Below are positions 33,720 to 64,000 of a stretch of DNA of 64,000 nucleotides, piece by piece. The stretch's first letter is position 1. Every line of letters begins with the position of its first letter. The stretch is from Flaccisagitta enflata (lineage: Eukaryota > Chaetognatha > Sagittoidea > Aphragmophora): positions 3,782,001 through 3,846,000 of the forward strand of contig OZ231128.1 of the NCBI GenBank assembly GCA_965153355.1, read 5' to 3'. A model generated the notes under the pieces. The model did no database searches, was not told where the DNA came from, and was given only the letters and a program-made list of their open reading frames with translations. Both the position numbers and the translations under genes were made by a program.

Positions 33720-33840
33720 GTGGAAAAACAAGCGGTCTAGATGCTTGTGTGTGGGGGTTGAGGTTGGGGTGTGGATGGGGGTTGGATGCCTCTGTCCACC
33801 TGTCCGCAACAATATTGTAACCCTGTGATACATGAGAGAA
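33720..33840 (-). mobile_element. Fragment of hairpin-ended element, subfamily B variant
   Basis: AGTGGAAAAACAAGCGGTCT, TGGATGGGGGTTGGATGC and CCACCTGTCCGCAACAATAT match the interior of the copies at 8491 and 53824. It abuts the end of the preceding full-length element. Confidence 0.6.
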
Positions 33841-34094
33841 GGGGAGAGACAGAGAGAGAAAGAAGGGGAGAGAGAAAATGAGAATGGCAGAGAGAAAGAG
33901 AGAGAGAAAGAGATAGAGACGGGCAAACAAAGAACAAACATAGAAACATATGTAGAGAGTGGAAAAAACTAAAAAGATGCCCAGAGAAAAAAAAAAGGCA
34001 ATCAGCCAGACAAAACACAATCACAAGAAATTCCAAAACCTCGCACTTACGACTTTTTTCCTACGGCAAGAGCCGCCTTTATTGGTAAACAACC

Positions 34095-34225
34095 CTAGGA
34101 CAATTGAGACAACATCAAGACAACTCAAGGACAACACAAGGACAAGTCAAGGAAAATCAAAGACAACTCGTGGACAACCTAAGGACAACTCATGGACAAC
34201 TCATGGGCAACTCAAAAACAAAGTA
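34095..34225. repeat. 11-bp minisatellite, second array
   Basis: About 12 degenerate units of AAGGACAACTC, 1 kb from the main array. Confidence 0.8.
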
Positions 34226-34456
34226 AACACAGCAAAAAGAAGAAAATAACAAATCTTCCACATGCTAATTTGTATGATTCAGTAATCAGTTATCAGGCTC
34301 GTTCTCAGCTCAAACTAAAAAGCGCAATCGCGCGCATTACGCATAGCTCCGTGGGTTGATAATGGAGGATCTCAACCCATCAAATCCACATGATTTTTTT
34401 GCAGAAATGGACCATTTGGGGTTAGAAGAAGTGAAAAATCACCTAATCACACCAGG

Positions 34457-34758
34457 TTGAAAAAAAGTCGCATTTCTTATTCATTTCCCATCATTTCTAG
34501 ATATAGGATGCTTGAGTGTAGATGTAACTTGAAAGGTACTATGGCCCCAGTATGCTCTTCTTGTAAAGTCCCTGACAATGAACAACATCGATTGAATGAT
34601 TGCCCAAAATGTAGTAATTTGCGTGCACCTGAAGAAATAGATTTTAGTATGGTATATAGTAATAATGTGGAAGAGGTTCGTCCTGTACTTGCCGGGGTTG
34701 AACATTTATGGGACACAAAATATGCTAATGGAACCGCGCGGAAGGACCTGTAGCATAA

Positions 34759-34813
<55 letters not shown>

Positions 34814-34895
34814 GGTAGTACTGCTCATTAACAAAACTTTTGTTGAATGTGATGAATGCACATATTGAGCATTATAATCAATCAATCAATCAATG
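34457..34895 (+). pseudogene. 3' fragment of a retrotransposon-like ORF with CCHC finger and ATCA tail
   Basis: A short open frame (to a TAG at 34751-34753) holds RYRMLECRCNLKGTMAP followed by a C-x2-C-x7-H-x4-C motif (CSSCKVPDNEQHRLNDC). This is like the zinc finger found near the C-terminus of many non-LTR retrotransposon polyproteins. A CT tract (34760-34807) and a short unique tail follow, ending in (AATC)n at about 34878-34893, as non-LTR elements often end. No reverse transcriptase is present, so it would be a 5'-truncated copy. The assignment rests on the motif and the tail only. Confidence 0.45.
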
Positions 34896-35710
34896 GCGGA
34901 TTCTGTGGCGGATTCTATTTGAGCCACTTCTCTGCGTTTGGACAAAACCTTGCTTAGAAAATAATCGACCTTGGAGTGACAAAATCAACGAGAATTTGGG
35001 AGGATGACATCTCAGTAGGAAGAGGCGGCTTCCCACAATGAATGTCATCTTTGGATGGTTGAACGATGGGAGCATTCGCTGGTGGAAATGGAGGAGCAGG
35101 CGGTTGTTCTTCTGATTTTTAATGCAATAAATGAATGTTTTGAAACATGTCTAAGCAAGCAAATGTAAGAAAGCGTGTCGGTCAGCATAGCTAGTCATCT
35201 GTGTGAGTGATTTTGAGTATTTAAGCTCAGCCATCTCATTTGGATCAGTCCATACACGCTTTTCATATTTCAAGAACACGGATTTTTGAAGTTAGCCTCG
35301 CCGTTTTTATTTCAAACCTTTTAAAAAGAATAATAAGATTAATATCTTACAGTAATGAATTATTTTTTTCATAAATCATTATGGGATATTTCATCTTGTT
35401 TTAATAGTTTTTTTTTAAATTTTCTTATCTTTAAATCTGAGGCTTAGCATGTTTTAAAAATTTGTTTATTTTTTTGCCAAATCTAAGGCTGATGTTCTTT
35501 TAAACAGTGTTCTTATAAATAGTGTTCTTATAAAAAGAAAAGCGTGTATGCGGAAGCATAGGTCATCTGCCCCTTTGGGCCACTGCCCAAAAAGGAATAT
35601 TTTCTCAAAGCTGGGCTTTGTCGTTAAAATGTCTTTAATTTTTGGCAAAATCTCATGTCCTTATAAACTTTGTCCTTAAGAAGTTCAAGTCGAATATATT
35701 TATGAAGAAA
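34896..35710. other. Gene-free stretch
   Basis: 35130-35260 resembles the repeat found around the SLC35G gene (AGCAAGCAAATGTAAGAAAG, CATCTGTGTGAGTGATTTTG). 35400-35690 is AT-rich with repeated TTCTTATAAA. Nothing coding is supported. Confidence 0.5.
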
Positions 35711-35713
35711 TAA

Positions 35714-36353
35714 CTATGCACCGTCCGTTCAAACTACCGCCAGGTGGTTTTAAGTATTACTCTGTATTTTCTGCTTGTTTACACTCAATTTGGACCTCCT
35801 GAATAAGAATCCAGCTTCTAAGAAATCTTTCTTGTAGTGCTTTTTGAAAAAAATCCAAAATTGATAATTTTTTCTCTTATTTTGCAGTCAGAATTTTTAG
35901 GGTTGTTAGAAGATCTTTTTAGATAGCATATTTGAATTCCTGATGAAATTTTCTTTCTTTTGATAGGTTGAACTATATACTTTCAAGAAAAAATAAATTT
36001 CTTAGTTTTTAAGCCACCGTTACCGAAAGTAATAATTTGCAACGGTGGCTAAAAATTAAAAATTTGATCTCTTTTGTAAAAATATATAGTGCGACCTATC
36101 AAATGAAAAGAAATTTCATCAGGAATTCAAATATGCTATCTAAAAAGGTTTTCTAACAACCATCTAAAATCTTGGTACAAAATAGGATAAAAAACAATCA
36201 ATTTTGGTTTTTTTTCAAAAGGCGCCACAAGAAAGATTTCTTTGAAGCTGGATCCTGGTTCAGTAAGTCCATCCTGAGTATAAACAAGAGGAAAATTCAG
36301 AGTAATACTAAAAACCACCTGGCGGTAGTTTGAACGGATGGTGTATGGCAAAA
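35714..36353. mobile_element. 640-bp foldback element
   Basis: CCGTTCAAACTACCGCCAGG with TGGTTTT near the left end returns inverted near the right end. The arms pair along most of their length, and the centre carries CCACCGTTACCG / CAACGGTGG (about 36015-36050). Confidence 0.8.
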
Positions 36354-37250
36354 AAAAGAAAAGACAGTAATTTTTAAAATGATATTGTGAGCTCATTTTT
36401 TAAAGCAGCTTTATAATTTTTTAGACTATGATAGTTTGACAAATTTACTATCCAGCAAAAAAATCAGATCTTGAAAAAGTTGATTTTTGCGCCCATAACA
36501 TTGATTTTAGCAAAATTTGTCAATAAAAAAAATGCGGAATTGGTTTCAGTTTCAGTTTAGATCCAACTTTAAAAATTAACCGTGAGCTCAATTTTTAAAC
36601 CAAGATCAAAATTTTTAAGATGGTGATAGCATGTCAAATTTCTGACACAGCAAAAAAATCAGAATTAAAAAATGATATTTTTGTAAGTGTGACATCATTT
36701 TGTGTAAAATCTGTTAAAATTAGATGATAAAGATAAAAAAGATACATATCTAGAAATGGTCTCAGATGTTCATTTCTTTTTAGTAGCTTCAGTTTTTTTA
36801 TTAGTGATAATGTGAAGAATTTTTGACACAGCAAAAAAATCACAGCTCAAAAAAGTGTATATATGCACTGGTATCATCAATTTTTGTAAATAGATCTCTA
36901 ATAAAAATGATATGAAAAACTCCAGTATTGATATCCAGTTTTGACAGATTTTACAAAAATTGATGTATGAGGTGCAAAAAAAACTTTTTTGAATTCTGAT
37001 TTTTTTGCCACATCAGAAATTTGACAAAGTTTGATCATAACTGAAACCAATTTGGCGAAGGTTCAATTGATAAATTTTGCAAAAATCAATGCTATGGGCG
37101 CAAAAATCAACCTTTTCAAGTTCTGATTTTTTTGGTAGGTAGAAAATCTGAGAAACTGTCACAATGTAAAAAATTATAAAGCTGCTCTGAAAATAAGCTC
37201 ACAATATTAATTTGAAAATCACTGTATTTTTTTATTTTGCCATAGTTATC
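36344..37250. mobile_element. 900-bp foldback element adjoining the previous one
   Basis: The left arm (ATGGCAAAAAAAAG, GATATTGTGAGCTCATTTT, GCAGCTTTATAATTTTTT, TTTTTGCGCCCATA) recurs inverted at the right (TATGGGCGCAAAAA, AAAATTATAAAGCTGCTC, AGCTCACAATATTA, TTTGCCATA). The interior repeats CAGCAAAAAAATCA-type motifs. Confidence 0.75.
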
Positions 37251-37459
37251 TTTCTCAAATACAACTGCAAGCCGTAGTACTTCTTGAGAAAGAATGATTT
37301 TTAAGTCCTGTTTTATGGAAAACCAGGAATGGTGTGTGTATTAACTAGTCAGTGAGAATTCAGATTGGGTTTAGGGTGGGATATTTAATTGTTCCAATTG
37401 TCATCATTGCATCATTCCTACTCTCTATACGAAAATGAGAAGAAAAGAGCAATTCATTG

Positions 37460-37612
37460 AAGAATCCGTCTTAAAGCTCCCTCTACAACCACTTCAAGGT
37501 AAGGCTATGTTAATCAAATGCCCAAAAGAAAGTTCACCTCAAACTCCAATTTGTTTGTTGAAAAATGAGAAATAAAAAACTTTTTTTCAATTCCTGCTAC
37601 ATCTCGTGGAAA
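37460..37612. repeat. Dispersed repeat shared with 19090-19270
   Basis: It shares AAGCTCCCTCTACAACCACT, AAGAAAGTTCACCTCAAACT and CTGCTACATCTC. It lies about 180 bases upstream of the GCNT start codon. Confidence 0.8.
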
Positions 37613-37788
37613 GATTGCAATAAAAAAGCCACAACTGGGTCAGAATAACTTTTTATCTTAATCTTATCCTCATACAAACATCCCCCAAAAATGACTCATA
37701 ATTTGAGAAAATTACATATTGGTGATAGAGAAAGATTTACACATCGGCATTCATGAATCGTGAGTTATGATAAAGAATATAAGAAAAG

Positions 37789-44698
<6,910 letters not shown>

Positions 44699-44825
44699 CT
44701 GTCTCTCTGCTATGTTATTTTTATTATTGTTTCAGTTAGCAATATGCTGTTGAATTGTATTCATGCATTTATCGATTGTTATTTCTTAAAATTATGATCA
44801 ACAAATGAACAAAATGAGCTCGTTA

Positions 44826-44831
44826 AATAAA
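44826..44831 (+). promoter_or_regulatory. Polyadenylation signal AATAAA of the GCNT gene
   Basis: A canonical hexamer 128 bases after the stop codon. Confidence 0.6.
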
Positions 44832-44839
44832 ATTGTTTT

Positions 44840-45415
44840 CTGCTTCGTTATAGTTTTCATTCGTTTTTCTTTCCACCTCAGTCGTTTCATAGAATATTAA
44901 CAATGTTGATATAACAGGAACAATATTAATATAACATGAACCAACACTAACGTCAGGCGTTTCGTTGAGTTAATTTGTTTAACTTCAATTATTTGATATC
45001 CGATGGTCAATAACCATTTGCCTCACGTCAAATACTTTTAATAATAGATTGTTGCTTGACTATTGACACTTTTTTTGTTTTCAATCTTCTACATTCAAAC
45101 CTGTAGAAGAATGATCGGTCCGGTTAAGTGTCGCAGATACGTAAAAAGTAATAAAAAAGTGTGCGTGGGTTGTTATAAAAAAAAACCTAGTTAAATAAAA
45201 CGGCTACATGATGGTTAAAAATAGATAAGATAAAAGAAACAATTCGAGGATTTAGTTCACCGTAAAAAAAAAAAAGAAATTTTAGGATGACGTTACAAAA
45301 ACTTTCACTGCCTTGAATGTATTTGTTAGAAGCGAATTGCCACAAATATCTTTCTAAAAAGTCCAGGGGAAAGGGGGGGGGGAGGTTTGGAGGGGGCCCT
45401 CTTTAATACAGAGAG
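44840..45415. other. Gene-free interval between convergent genes
   Basis: AT-rich sequence with a G-run (45371-45385). No gene is visible. Confidence 0.6.
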
Positions 45416-45418
45416 ATT

Positions 45419-46735
45419 TTATTTGTCATTAATTTCCACTGATTCTTGACTTCCGGAAAAATCGTCACAAAACGGAGGCGTGAAAGAAGTCCTAAAGCCG
45501 GCGCCTGAAGCAGTCGTGGCGCCGGAAGTAGTGGCGCCGGAAGTAGTGGCGCCAGATAAATTCGTGACGCCGGGAGATGTGGTGGCGCTAGACACGCCCG
45601 AAGTGGAATGGGACGACGACGACGACGTGGATTTCCCGAGGCTGTCCATAATGCCGCCACTGAAGCTGCCCGTCGGATTACCGCCGCCACTGAAGCTGCC
45701 CGTCAGACTCCCACCGAGACTTCCGGTAGATGACGTCATAATATCGCTCGCGGGCGACGTGGATGAGTCAAGTCCAAAAGGAGATTGAATTCTTTGTTGC
45801 TGCTGCTGTTGCTGCTGTTGCTGCTGTTGTTGTAACTGTTGCTGCTGCAATCGTTTGCTGGGTAAAAGCGAATCTCTTAGAGACGAGGCGGAAGATCGGA
45901 AACCGGTGAGATTCCTAGCGATGGAAGGCGACGGCGGCGTTGGCGTTGGCGTTGGCGTTGGCGTTGGCGTTGGCGCCGGTGTTGGCGTCGCCGTGGATAT
46001 CGGCGTCGGCGACGTCATCAAATGCGGCGTCGACGCTGACAAACGCGAAGACGAGGCCGACAAACGATTCGGCGTCAACCGAGAGAAGGGAGACGTGGAT
46101 GGCGCCGTCGTCAGTGTCGCTTCCGTCGACACGCCAGCGGCGCCGCTAGCAGTCGGTGTCATCGATGATGTGGGCGTCTTCGCGCCACTTCCGGCGAAGC
46201 TTGATTGTCTCGAGAAACTCGATACGGGCGGCGACTTGGCCTTGGAGGGAGTTGATAACTTCCCATCGTCTTCATCATCAACCTCGTTGATATCCTCGTT
46301 GATCATCGATGAAGACGTGTTGCCGGTCGACGAGGATGATGTGATTCCCAACATCCTCTCCAACTCTTTCTGCCTCTCGCCGAGGGTCTTGACTCTGACT
46401 TGCAGAGATTCGTTTCTCTTTTCCAAGGCCGCGTTGGAGTCTCTCATCGTCACGTTTTGCTTCTCCAAAGCCCCGTTCCAGTTCTTCAAAGCCTCCAATC
46501 GACCCTCCAACGCGTTGACGCGCTCCAGCGACACCTTTTTCTCGGCTTTCAAAGTCTCGACGACCTGTTGGAGGTCGGAGACTTCGGCCTCCGATGTCGA
46601 GGACGTCATCGAGGCGGATTCAGCCGCTGCGGATGCCTTGGCTGCCGCTGCCGTTGCCGCGGCGGCGGCCGATGAGCTTTCGGAAGCCAGCCTGGTGGAA
46701 AGAAGGAAAGAAAAATGATGAAAAAACGAGGAAAA

Positions 46736-46804
<69 letters not shown>

Positions 46805-47138
46805 GAGAAAGAAAGAGAGAAAGAAAGAGAGGAAGAGAGAAAGAGAGAAACAAAGAAAGAAAGAAAAAAAAAGAAAAAAAGAAAGACAGAAAAAGAAAAA
46901 AGGAAAAAAAAGAAAAAGAAAAAGAGAAAAAGAGAAAAAGAGAAAAAGAGAAAAAGAAAAAGAGAAAAAGAAAAGAGAAAAAGAGAAAAGAAAGAGAAAG
47001 AAAAGAAGATGAGAAGATGAGAAGAAAAGAAGAAAAGAAGAAAAGAATAAAGGGAGGAAAGCAAGAAAGAAAGAAGGAAAGCAAGAAAGAAAGAAGGAAA
47101 GCAAGAAGGAAAGCAAGAAGGGAAGCAAGAAGGAAAGC

Positions 47139-47210
<72 letters not shown>

Positions 47211-48240
47211 AAAAAATGGGAAGAATTGAGAGGAAACCGGGAAAAAGGAAAGAATCAATTAACAAATGAATGAAGAGAAAAATCAGAGAATGACTAAATG
47301 ACTGAAATCACTTGATGTATGATAGCAATTAAAGATGAAATAATGAATGAATAAATGAATGAATGAATGAAGCTAATGACGATTTACCTTTGAGCCTCCG
47401 CCGCTTTTTCCGATTGCCTTTTGATTTCCGCTGTTTGTTGTTGTTTTTCTTTCTCCAACAGTCGGACTTTTGCTTCCAGGGCTTCGATCTTCAGCAACCA
47501 AGTTTCCGAGTCTTTCGCCACAGTTGCTGCAGTCGCCGCCGCTGCTGCTGCTGCTGCTGCTACAGCGTTTTGGTCCTTACGCTGTTGATGCTGATGCTGC
47601 AACGACGGCGATGAAGGCGCCGAAGTCGAGGAATTTGAGTTTTCTCTGACTTTCTTTTGAAGTCGTTTGACTTCGTCTTTCCACATGATCAATTTCACTT
47701 CCAATTCTCGGATCGTTTTCTTCTTTTGCGGATCCGCTTCTTCGACGATGTCATCGTCGAAAACATCCTCGCCCAAGTGGTTGTCGACGACGACGCCGTC
47801 GACGGCAGCGGCGGCGGCATTACCGCCGCGGCAGCGTTGACAAAGTCCTCCTTCCACGGCTGCGGATGCGGAAGAATCTGGTCCCGTGGCTGATGAAGTC
47901 GACGCCCTCGTCATCTTCATGGAGGAGGAAGTTCCCGCGGCCGCTACCCGTCGACGAGCGTCTTGAGCTTCCTTTTCCGCTGTCGCCAAACGCTTCTCCA
48001 AATCGGCGACGCGCTTCTTGCTGTTGTCGGCGTCGATGTGGGAAATTTGCTGCAGATTGTCCAACTGCGTGGTTTTGGAGCGGAGTTTGTCCTCGAGATT
48101 GGCGACCTGCTCCGCGGAAGATCGCTCCTTTTGCCGCAAATCGGATTTGAGAGAATCTCGAGACTTGGAAACGCTCGTCAACTCGGATTGCAAGTTGGAG
48201 ATTTGAACGCGAAGACACTCTGTCTCTTTGCTGCGGCAAA

Positions 48241-48301
<61 letters not shown>

Positions 48302-48444
48302 AATGTTTATGATGACGTGATACAAGCTTGATTTAAGAGCTTTAGTGTCAAGCTAACAGCTACAGTTACAATGCCGACGTCAACGAAAACACCGACGAGG
48401 ACAGATGCCGCATTCATGCTCATCAAGCGTGATTTAACACCCCA

Positions 48445-48537
<93 letters not shown>

Positions 48538-48955
48538 CGATAACAACAACAACCACCCATACCTCAAAACGTCCACTTTACACGACCACTCTCTCTCAAA
48601 GGATTCTTTCATTTGTTCCACCGATCTGCTTTCCCTCCTCTTCCTCCCTTCCTCATCCTCCTCATTTTCCTCCTCCTCCTCTCTCTTCTTCCTCTTCTCT
48701 TCCGCTCTCCTCGCTCTTTCCTCCGCCGCCGTCAGTCTTCGGCCCGCCTCTTCCTCGCTACTCTTCAGCACTCTCCTCATTTGCTCCAGCTGTTCCTCGG
48801 TGCTCCTCAATTGCTCCTCCAGAGCCACCATTTGCTCCTTTTTGGCGCGGTCCTTGGCGCGAGCTTCGCCACGGGTAGCGTCATTTTCCCGTTGCAAAGC
48901 GGAAAATTGTTGACGCATCGAGAAGATTTGACGCGTGTAAGCGTCGTTTTCCGAT
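45419..48955 (-). CDS. Coiled-coil protein of unknown function, last three exons (5' end missing)
   Basis: Exons 48955-48563, 48230-47388 and 46691-45419 join in phase: DVL-S-KETECL across the first junction and AEAQ-R-LASES across the second. More than 830 residues are covered. Exon 1 is a long Glu/Arg/Gln-rich coiled coil (MRQQFSALQREND to FEREWSCKVDVL). Exon 2 continues it (ISNLQSELTSVSKSRDSL, QVANLEDKLRS), then has an acidic stretch, RELEVKLIMWKDEVKRLQKKV, an Ala run and another heptad block. Exon 3 adds VSDLQQVVETLKAEKKVSL and ALEKQNVTMRDSNAALEKRN, then a long Ser/Thr/Pro-rich tail with TPTPAPTPTP repeats and a poly-Gln run, ending VEINDK. I cannot assign a family; it could be a cytoskeletal or centrosomal scaffold. 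The stop codon TAA lies inside AATAAA. The exon at 48955 opens with an acceptor, so upstream exons lie outside or hidden in the SLC35G introns. Confidence 0.7.
46735..47215. repeat. (GAAA)n microsatellite filling a coiled-coil gene intron
   Basis: Two clean GAAA blocks (about 46737-46800 and 47147-47210) with degenerate GAAAAAGAG between them. It sits near the acceptor of the last exon on the minus strand. Confidence 0.93.
48243..48298. repeat. (GA)n microsatellite beside a splice acceptor
   Basis: On the minus strand this is (CT)n, ending about 12 bases before the acceptor GCCGCAG of the 48230 exon, so it supplies the pyrimidine tract. Confidence 0.93.
48449..48552. repeat. (CAA)n microsatellite beside a splice donor
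   Basis: On the minus strand (GTT)n begins about ten bases after the donor GAG|GTATGG of the 48563 exon. Confidence 0.93.
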
Positions 48956-49057
48956 CTGAAAAAAGGGGGGGGGGTGACGTGGGGATATATCGATGATGGT
49001 GGCGGTGGTTAAGATGAGGGTTGTGGTGGGGTAAGTAATGAAGTTAGGCGGTTTTAG

Positions 49058-49230
49058 TTGCGTACACGCAACTCTTTTTAAGAAGTTTTGTCTGTCCGTC
49101 CATCACGGTGATGATCAAGTTGAAAAGTGCAAAAACATGCATTTTTGCCCTTGTGACTGTGTGTGTATATGGGGTGGATAAGGGTATAGTTAGGGGTTGT
49201 GCGTGCCATATTGTGACCGCGCGTCACTTG
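49058..49230 (-). mobile_element. Hairpin-ended element, subfamily B variant
   Basis: AGTTGCGTACACGCAACT stem at the left (intact), CTGTCCGTCCATCACGG, AGTTGAAAAGTGCAAAAACA, then GTGCGTGCCATATTGTGACC and GTCACTTGTTTTT. Confidence 0.65.
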
Positions 49231-49651
49231 TTTTTATACATATATTCTGTGTGTGTGTGGGGGGGGGTTTGCTGGAGTGGTGATGGTGGTGGCGGTATAT
49301 TTCCTATTGTCTCAGGTAGAGGGAAAATATAGGATGCCATCATTTACCAGGGAAGCAGTGTTAATTGGATGTTTTAAAGATTCATGGGATTATTTTGATT
49401 ATTTCTGTTGGAGGAGGACACTGAAGAAAATGAGAAAATGGGGAAAGACAGGAAAGGAAAGATGGTGAAGAGTTTATCTCTGGATGAGATAAGAGAATTT
49501 CATGCAACAGTAAGATTTAAAGATCAAACATCCACCATTTCGAAATTGAAATTCATAGCTGTATTTGCAACATCTAGCAGTAATTTATCTTGCAAAGTTT
49601 GATAAGCGTCATTACTCTTCCATCGAAAAGGTGCAACGGGAATAATTTACC

Positions 49652-49654
<3 letters not shown>

Positions 49655-49713
<59 letters not shown>

Positions 49714-49831
49714 TCGATCATCAGTTGACTATCTTTTCAGTAGTTTTAAAATTGATATCAGTGTCATCAACTCCCTTTTGGTGACCTTAATGCTATTTCA
49801 ACCTCCTCGGAACGATAGAACAGGTATTACT

Positions 49832-49866
<35 letters not shown>
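49655..49866. repeat. Two (CT)n microsatellites
   Basis: CT tracts at about 49655-49710 and 49833-49866 separated by unique sequence. Elsewhere in 49230-50700 I see no gene. Confidence 0.93.
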
Positions 49867-49868
<2 letters not shown>

Positions 49869-50710
49869 ACCCTCCGACGACCGGTTTCTCTTGACTTAAA
49901 CTTATTTGATCTTGACAGCTATCCAAATATGGTTGATCACGAACTTTTACACACTCTACAGTAGAGTCACTGAATAGCTATGGCCTGTAACAAGGGAGTA
50001 GACATTCAAAGTTCTTTTTGGAGACTACGCAACGGAATATTTTTTTTATATTTTTTTTTCCATGAGCAGGAAATCACTTCACTGCAAGAGCTTAGTTTTG
50101 GGGTATTACCCTATACTTCCAGAAATGTTTTGGTCAAGCGTTTTTTTAATTTTCAGACGGAAGAATAGATGGAAAATAATTTTTGACAGTTCTTACGATA
50201 AGCTTTTTTTGCGCTCTTTTTCTTTCTATTTTTCAGCGGACTTTTCTATTCATAGTTTTCTTAATAACTCATGGGGGAACTTTGTTTACAAAAGAAATCA
50301 AGGAGTAGAATGCCATGGAAACCACCGGACACAACTCTGCCGGAACCGTCATCAGTTCCGGGCCAAATGCTCCAATTCTTGTTCTTCTTCCAATTATAAA
50401 CAGCGCATGACTCTTTTATTTTTTTCACCTTAACAACAGCTGCAAGCAATTCTGTGTAAACTTGCCTTCCCGAATGCGGTTCAAAAAAAACATTATTGAG
50501 TCATGGAATCCTCAGAACTCACTCATAGGACCTTGAATAATAACTGTCAAAAACTGTCAGTGAAAACACAAATTAAATGTAAACAAATTCCACCGGAGAA
50601 TTAGGTCTCTCTCGCGTGTGTGTCAACTCGCCACCGCCAAGTATATATCAACTCGTCACTGCCTAGTGTATATACATCGAACTGCCGCTTGTGCTTTCAC
50701 TCTCTGCATC

Positions 50711-63082
<12,372 letters not shown>

Positions 63083-63109
63083 TTTCTTTTCTTTTTTGGG
63101 GTCTGTCTG

Positions 63110-63198
<89 letters not shown>
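63110..63198. repeat. (CT)n microsatellite downstream of SLC35G
   Basis: About 88 bases of CT beginning about 28 bases after the stop codon. Confidence 0.95.
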
Positions 63199-63200
<2 letters not shown>

Positions 63201-63273
63201 AGTTTGATTTGAAGATGCTTTCTATTTAATCTCATAATTTCTCATTATTTCAACATCATCATCTGGGTTGTGT

Positions 63274-64000
63274 CGGGAAAAAGTTGAAGTCAGTCTTGAC
63301 TTTTTGACATATTGAAAAAAGTTTTCATTTTCTTATAGAAGAGATTGAGGAATCTCCACGACAACCATTAAGGCCTCAATGAAATTGATAGGGTAAATAA
63401 ATTCAACAAATTCTCTTTCATTTGGCATAAGCAAGTCACTCTCCACGACAAATATTTTCTAACTAAATTTTTAAAGATTTATGAAAAATTAGATAAATTT
63501 TTCAATTTGATTTATGATTTTGTGTAGGATCAATAAAGTGTTTATTCTGTGTTTATGTGAGCAGACACAAATACAAATAGACATATTTATGAGCACAGCT
63601 GCTCATCTGTGAGGGAATTTTTAGGCGTTTTAAGTAATAAACTCATAGCTCAGTCTGTCTCTTTCTGATTTCCAGATATGATAAATGACTAAATATTTTC
63701 ATACTTGTTTAAGCAAGCAATTAAAAAAAAAACAAGTCAGTGAGCAGAGCTGCTTATCTGTGCGAGCGTTCTTAAGTATTCTAGTTCATTTAGCTCATTT
63801 AGCTTGTTCTATTTCTCTGATTTTAAATAGGATAAATGAATTAATGTTTTGATTTAAGCATGCAAGTACAAGGAAGCATATCAATGAGCAAAGCTGGTTG
63901 TCTGAGTGAATTATTTGGAATATTTTAGCTCATCTAGCTCATTTGGCTCAGTCCTAATTCTCTCCAATTTTCAAAGCAATAAATACATACAATTACTTTT
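63274..64000. repeat. Dispersed repeat, copy downstream of SLC35G
   Basis: A degenerate hairpin head (GTTGAAGTCAGTCTTGAC), then CTCTTTCATTTGGC, GAGCACAGCTGCTCATCTGT and TTTAGCTCATTTAGC. It has the same order as the intronic copies and runs off the window. Confidence 0.7.

Noticed and set aside
32521-34225. Possible CRISPR-like array
   Set aside because: Units are contiguous 11-base tandem repeats without spacers, in a eukaryotic genome.
36136-36843. Short open frames in the foldback region
   Set aside because: AT-rich sequence inside inverted repeats, with no conserved motif or codon bias.
45480-46718. Plus-strand open frames opposite the coiled-coil gene
   Set aside because: They mirror a long minus-strand coding exon; the minus-strand reading has heptads, correct splice phases and a stop/poly(A) signal.

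Overview
This is a window of nuclear DNA from an invertebrate animal. It has canonical GT-AG introns, metazoan gene families (a Frizzled-type cysteine-rich domain, a TRAM translocon protein, a core-2/I-branching GlcNAc-transferase, an SLC35G-type transporter) and a very heavy load of microsatellites, foldback/MITE elements and retroelements. I cannot name the phylum from sequence alone.

Layout, left to right. 87-1337: two internal exons of an unidentified gene cut by the window edge. 2414-5512: an intact Penelope-like retroelement ORF with the GIY-YIG endonuclease placed before the reverse transcriptase, followed by AT-rich and CTACC-rich tail sequence. 8748-10322 (minus): a two-exon gene for a His/Gln/Pro- and poly-Asn-rich protein of unknown function. 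10.7-12.8 kb: GAA-type repeats and hairpin-ended elements. 13039-14006: exon of a Frizzled-like gene, complete CRD but no visible 7TM continuation. 14.1-19.4 kb: repeats, including a ~200 bp GT tract. 19495-21957: an intronless STAND-type NTPase. 23528-27500: a six-exon TRAM gene. 28.1-37.7 kb: almost purely repeats and foldbacks. 37789-44698: a seven-exon GCNT-type glycosyltransferase. 45419-48955 (minus): the 3' three exons of a coiled-coil gene. 50711-63082: a five-exon SLC35G-like transporter whose introns hold most of the window's dispersed repeats.

For TRAM, GCNT, SLC35G, the coiled-coil gene and the poly-Asn gene I joined exons by hand from splice sites and codon phase. Junction phases agree within each model; the acceptor of TRAM exon 2 is the main doubtful site. 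TRAM (ER translocon), GCNT (Golgi) and SLC35G (membrane transporter) are all membrane-system housekeeping genes, but nothing in the sequence suggests a functional cluster.

The most interesting signals are these. (1) A TRAM intron is almost exactly coextensive with a TA-flanked inverted-repeat element whose terminal repeat supplies the 5' splice site, and the reconstructed empty site is an open reading frame, so the element appears to have created the intron. (2) A high-copy family of ~150-320 bp elements carries an internal GGAC-like tetramer tract and ends in a hairpin plus CTAAAAA; the hairpin stem differs between subfamilies by compensating base changes. (3) Microsatellites begin or end right at several splice sites, including a ~1.05 kb CT tract ending in a GCNT acceptor. 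(4) There are many TA-flanked foldbacks, and one hAT-type element with a perfect 8-bp target duplication.
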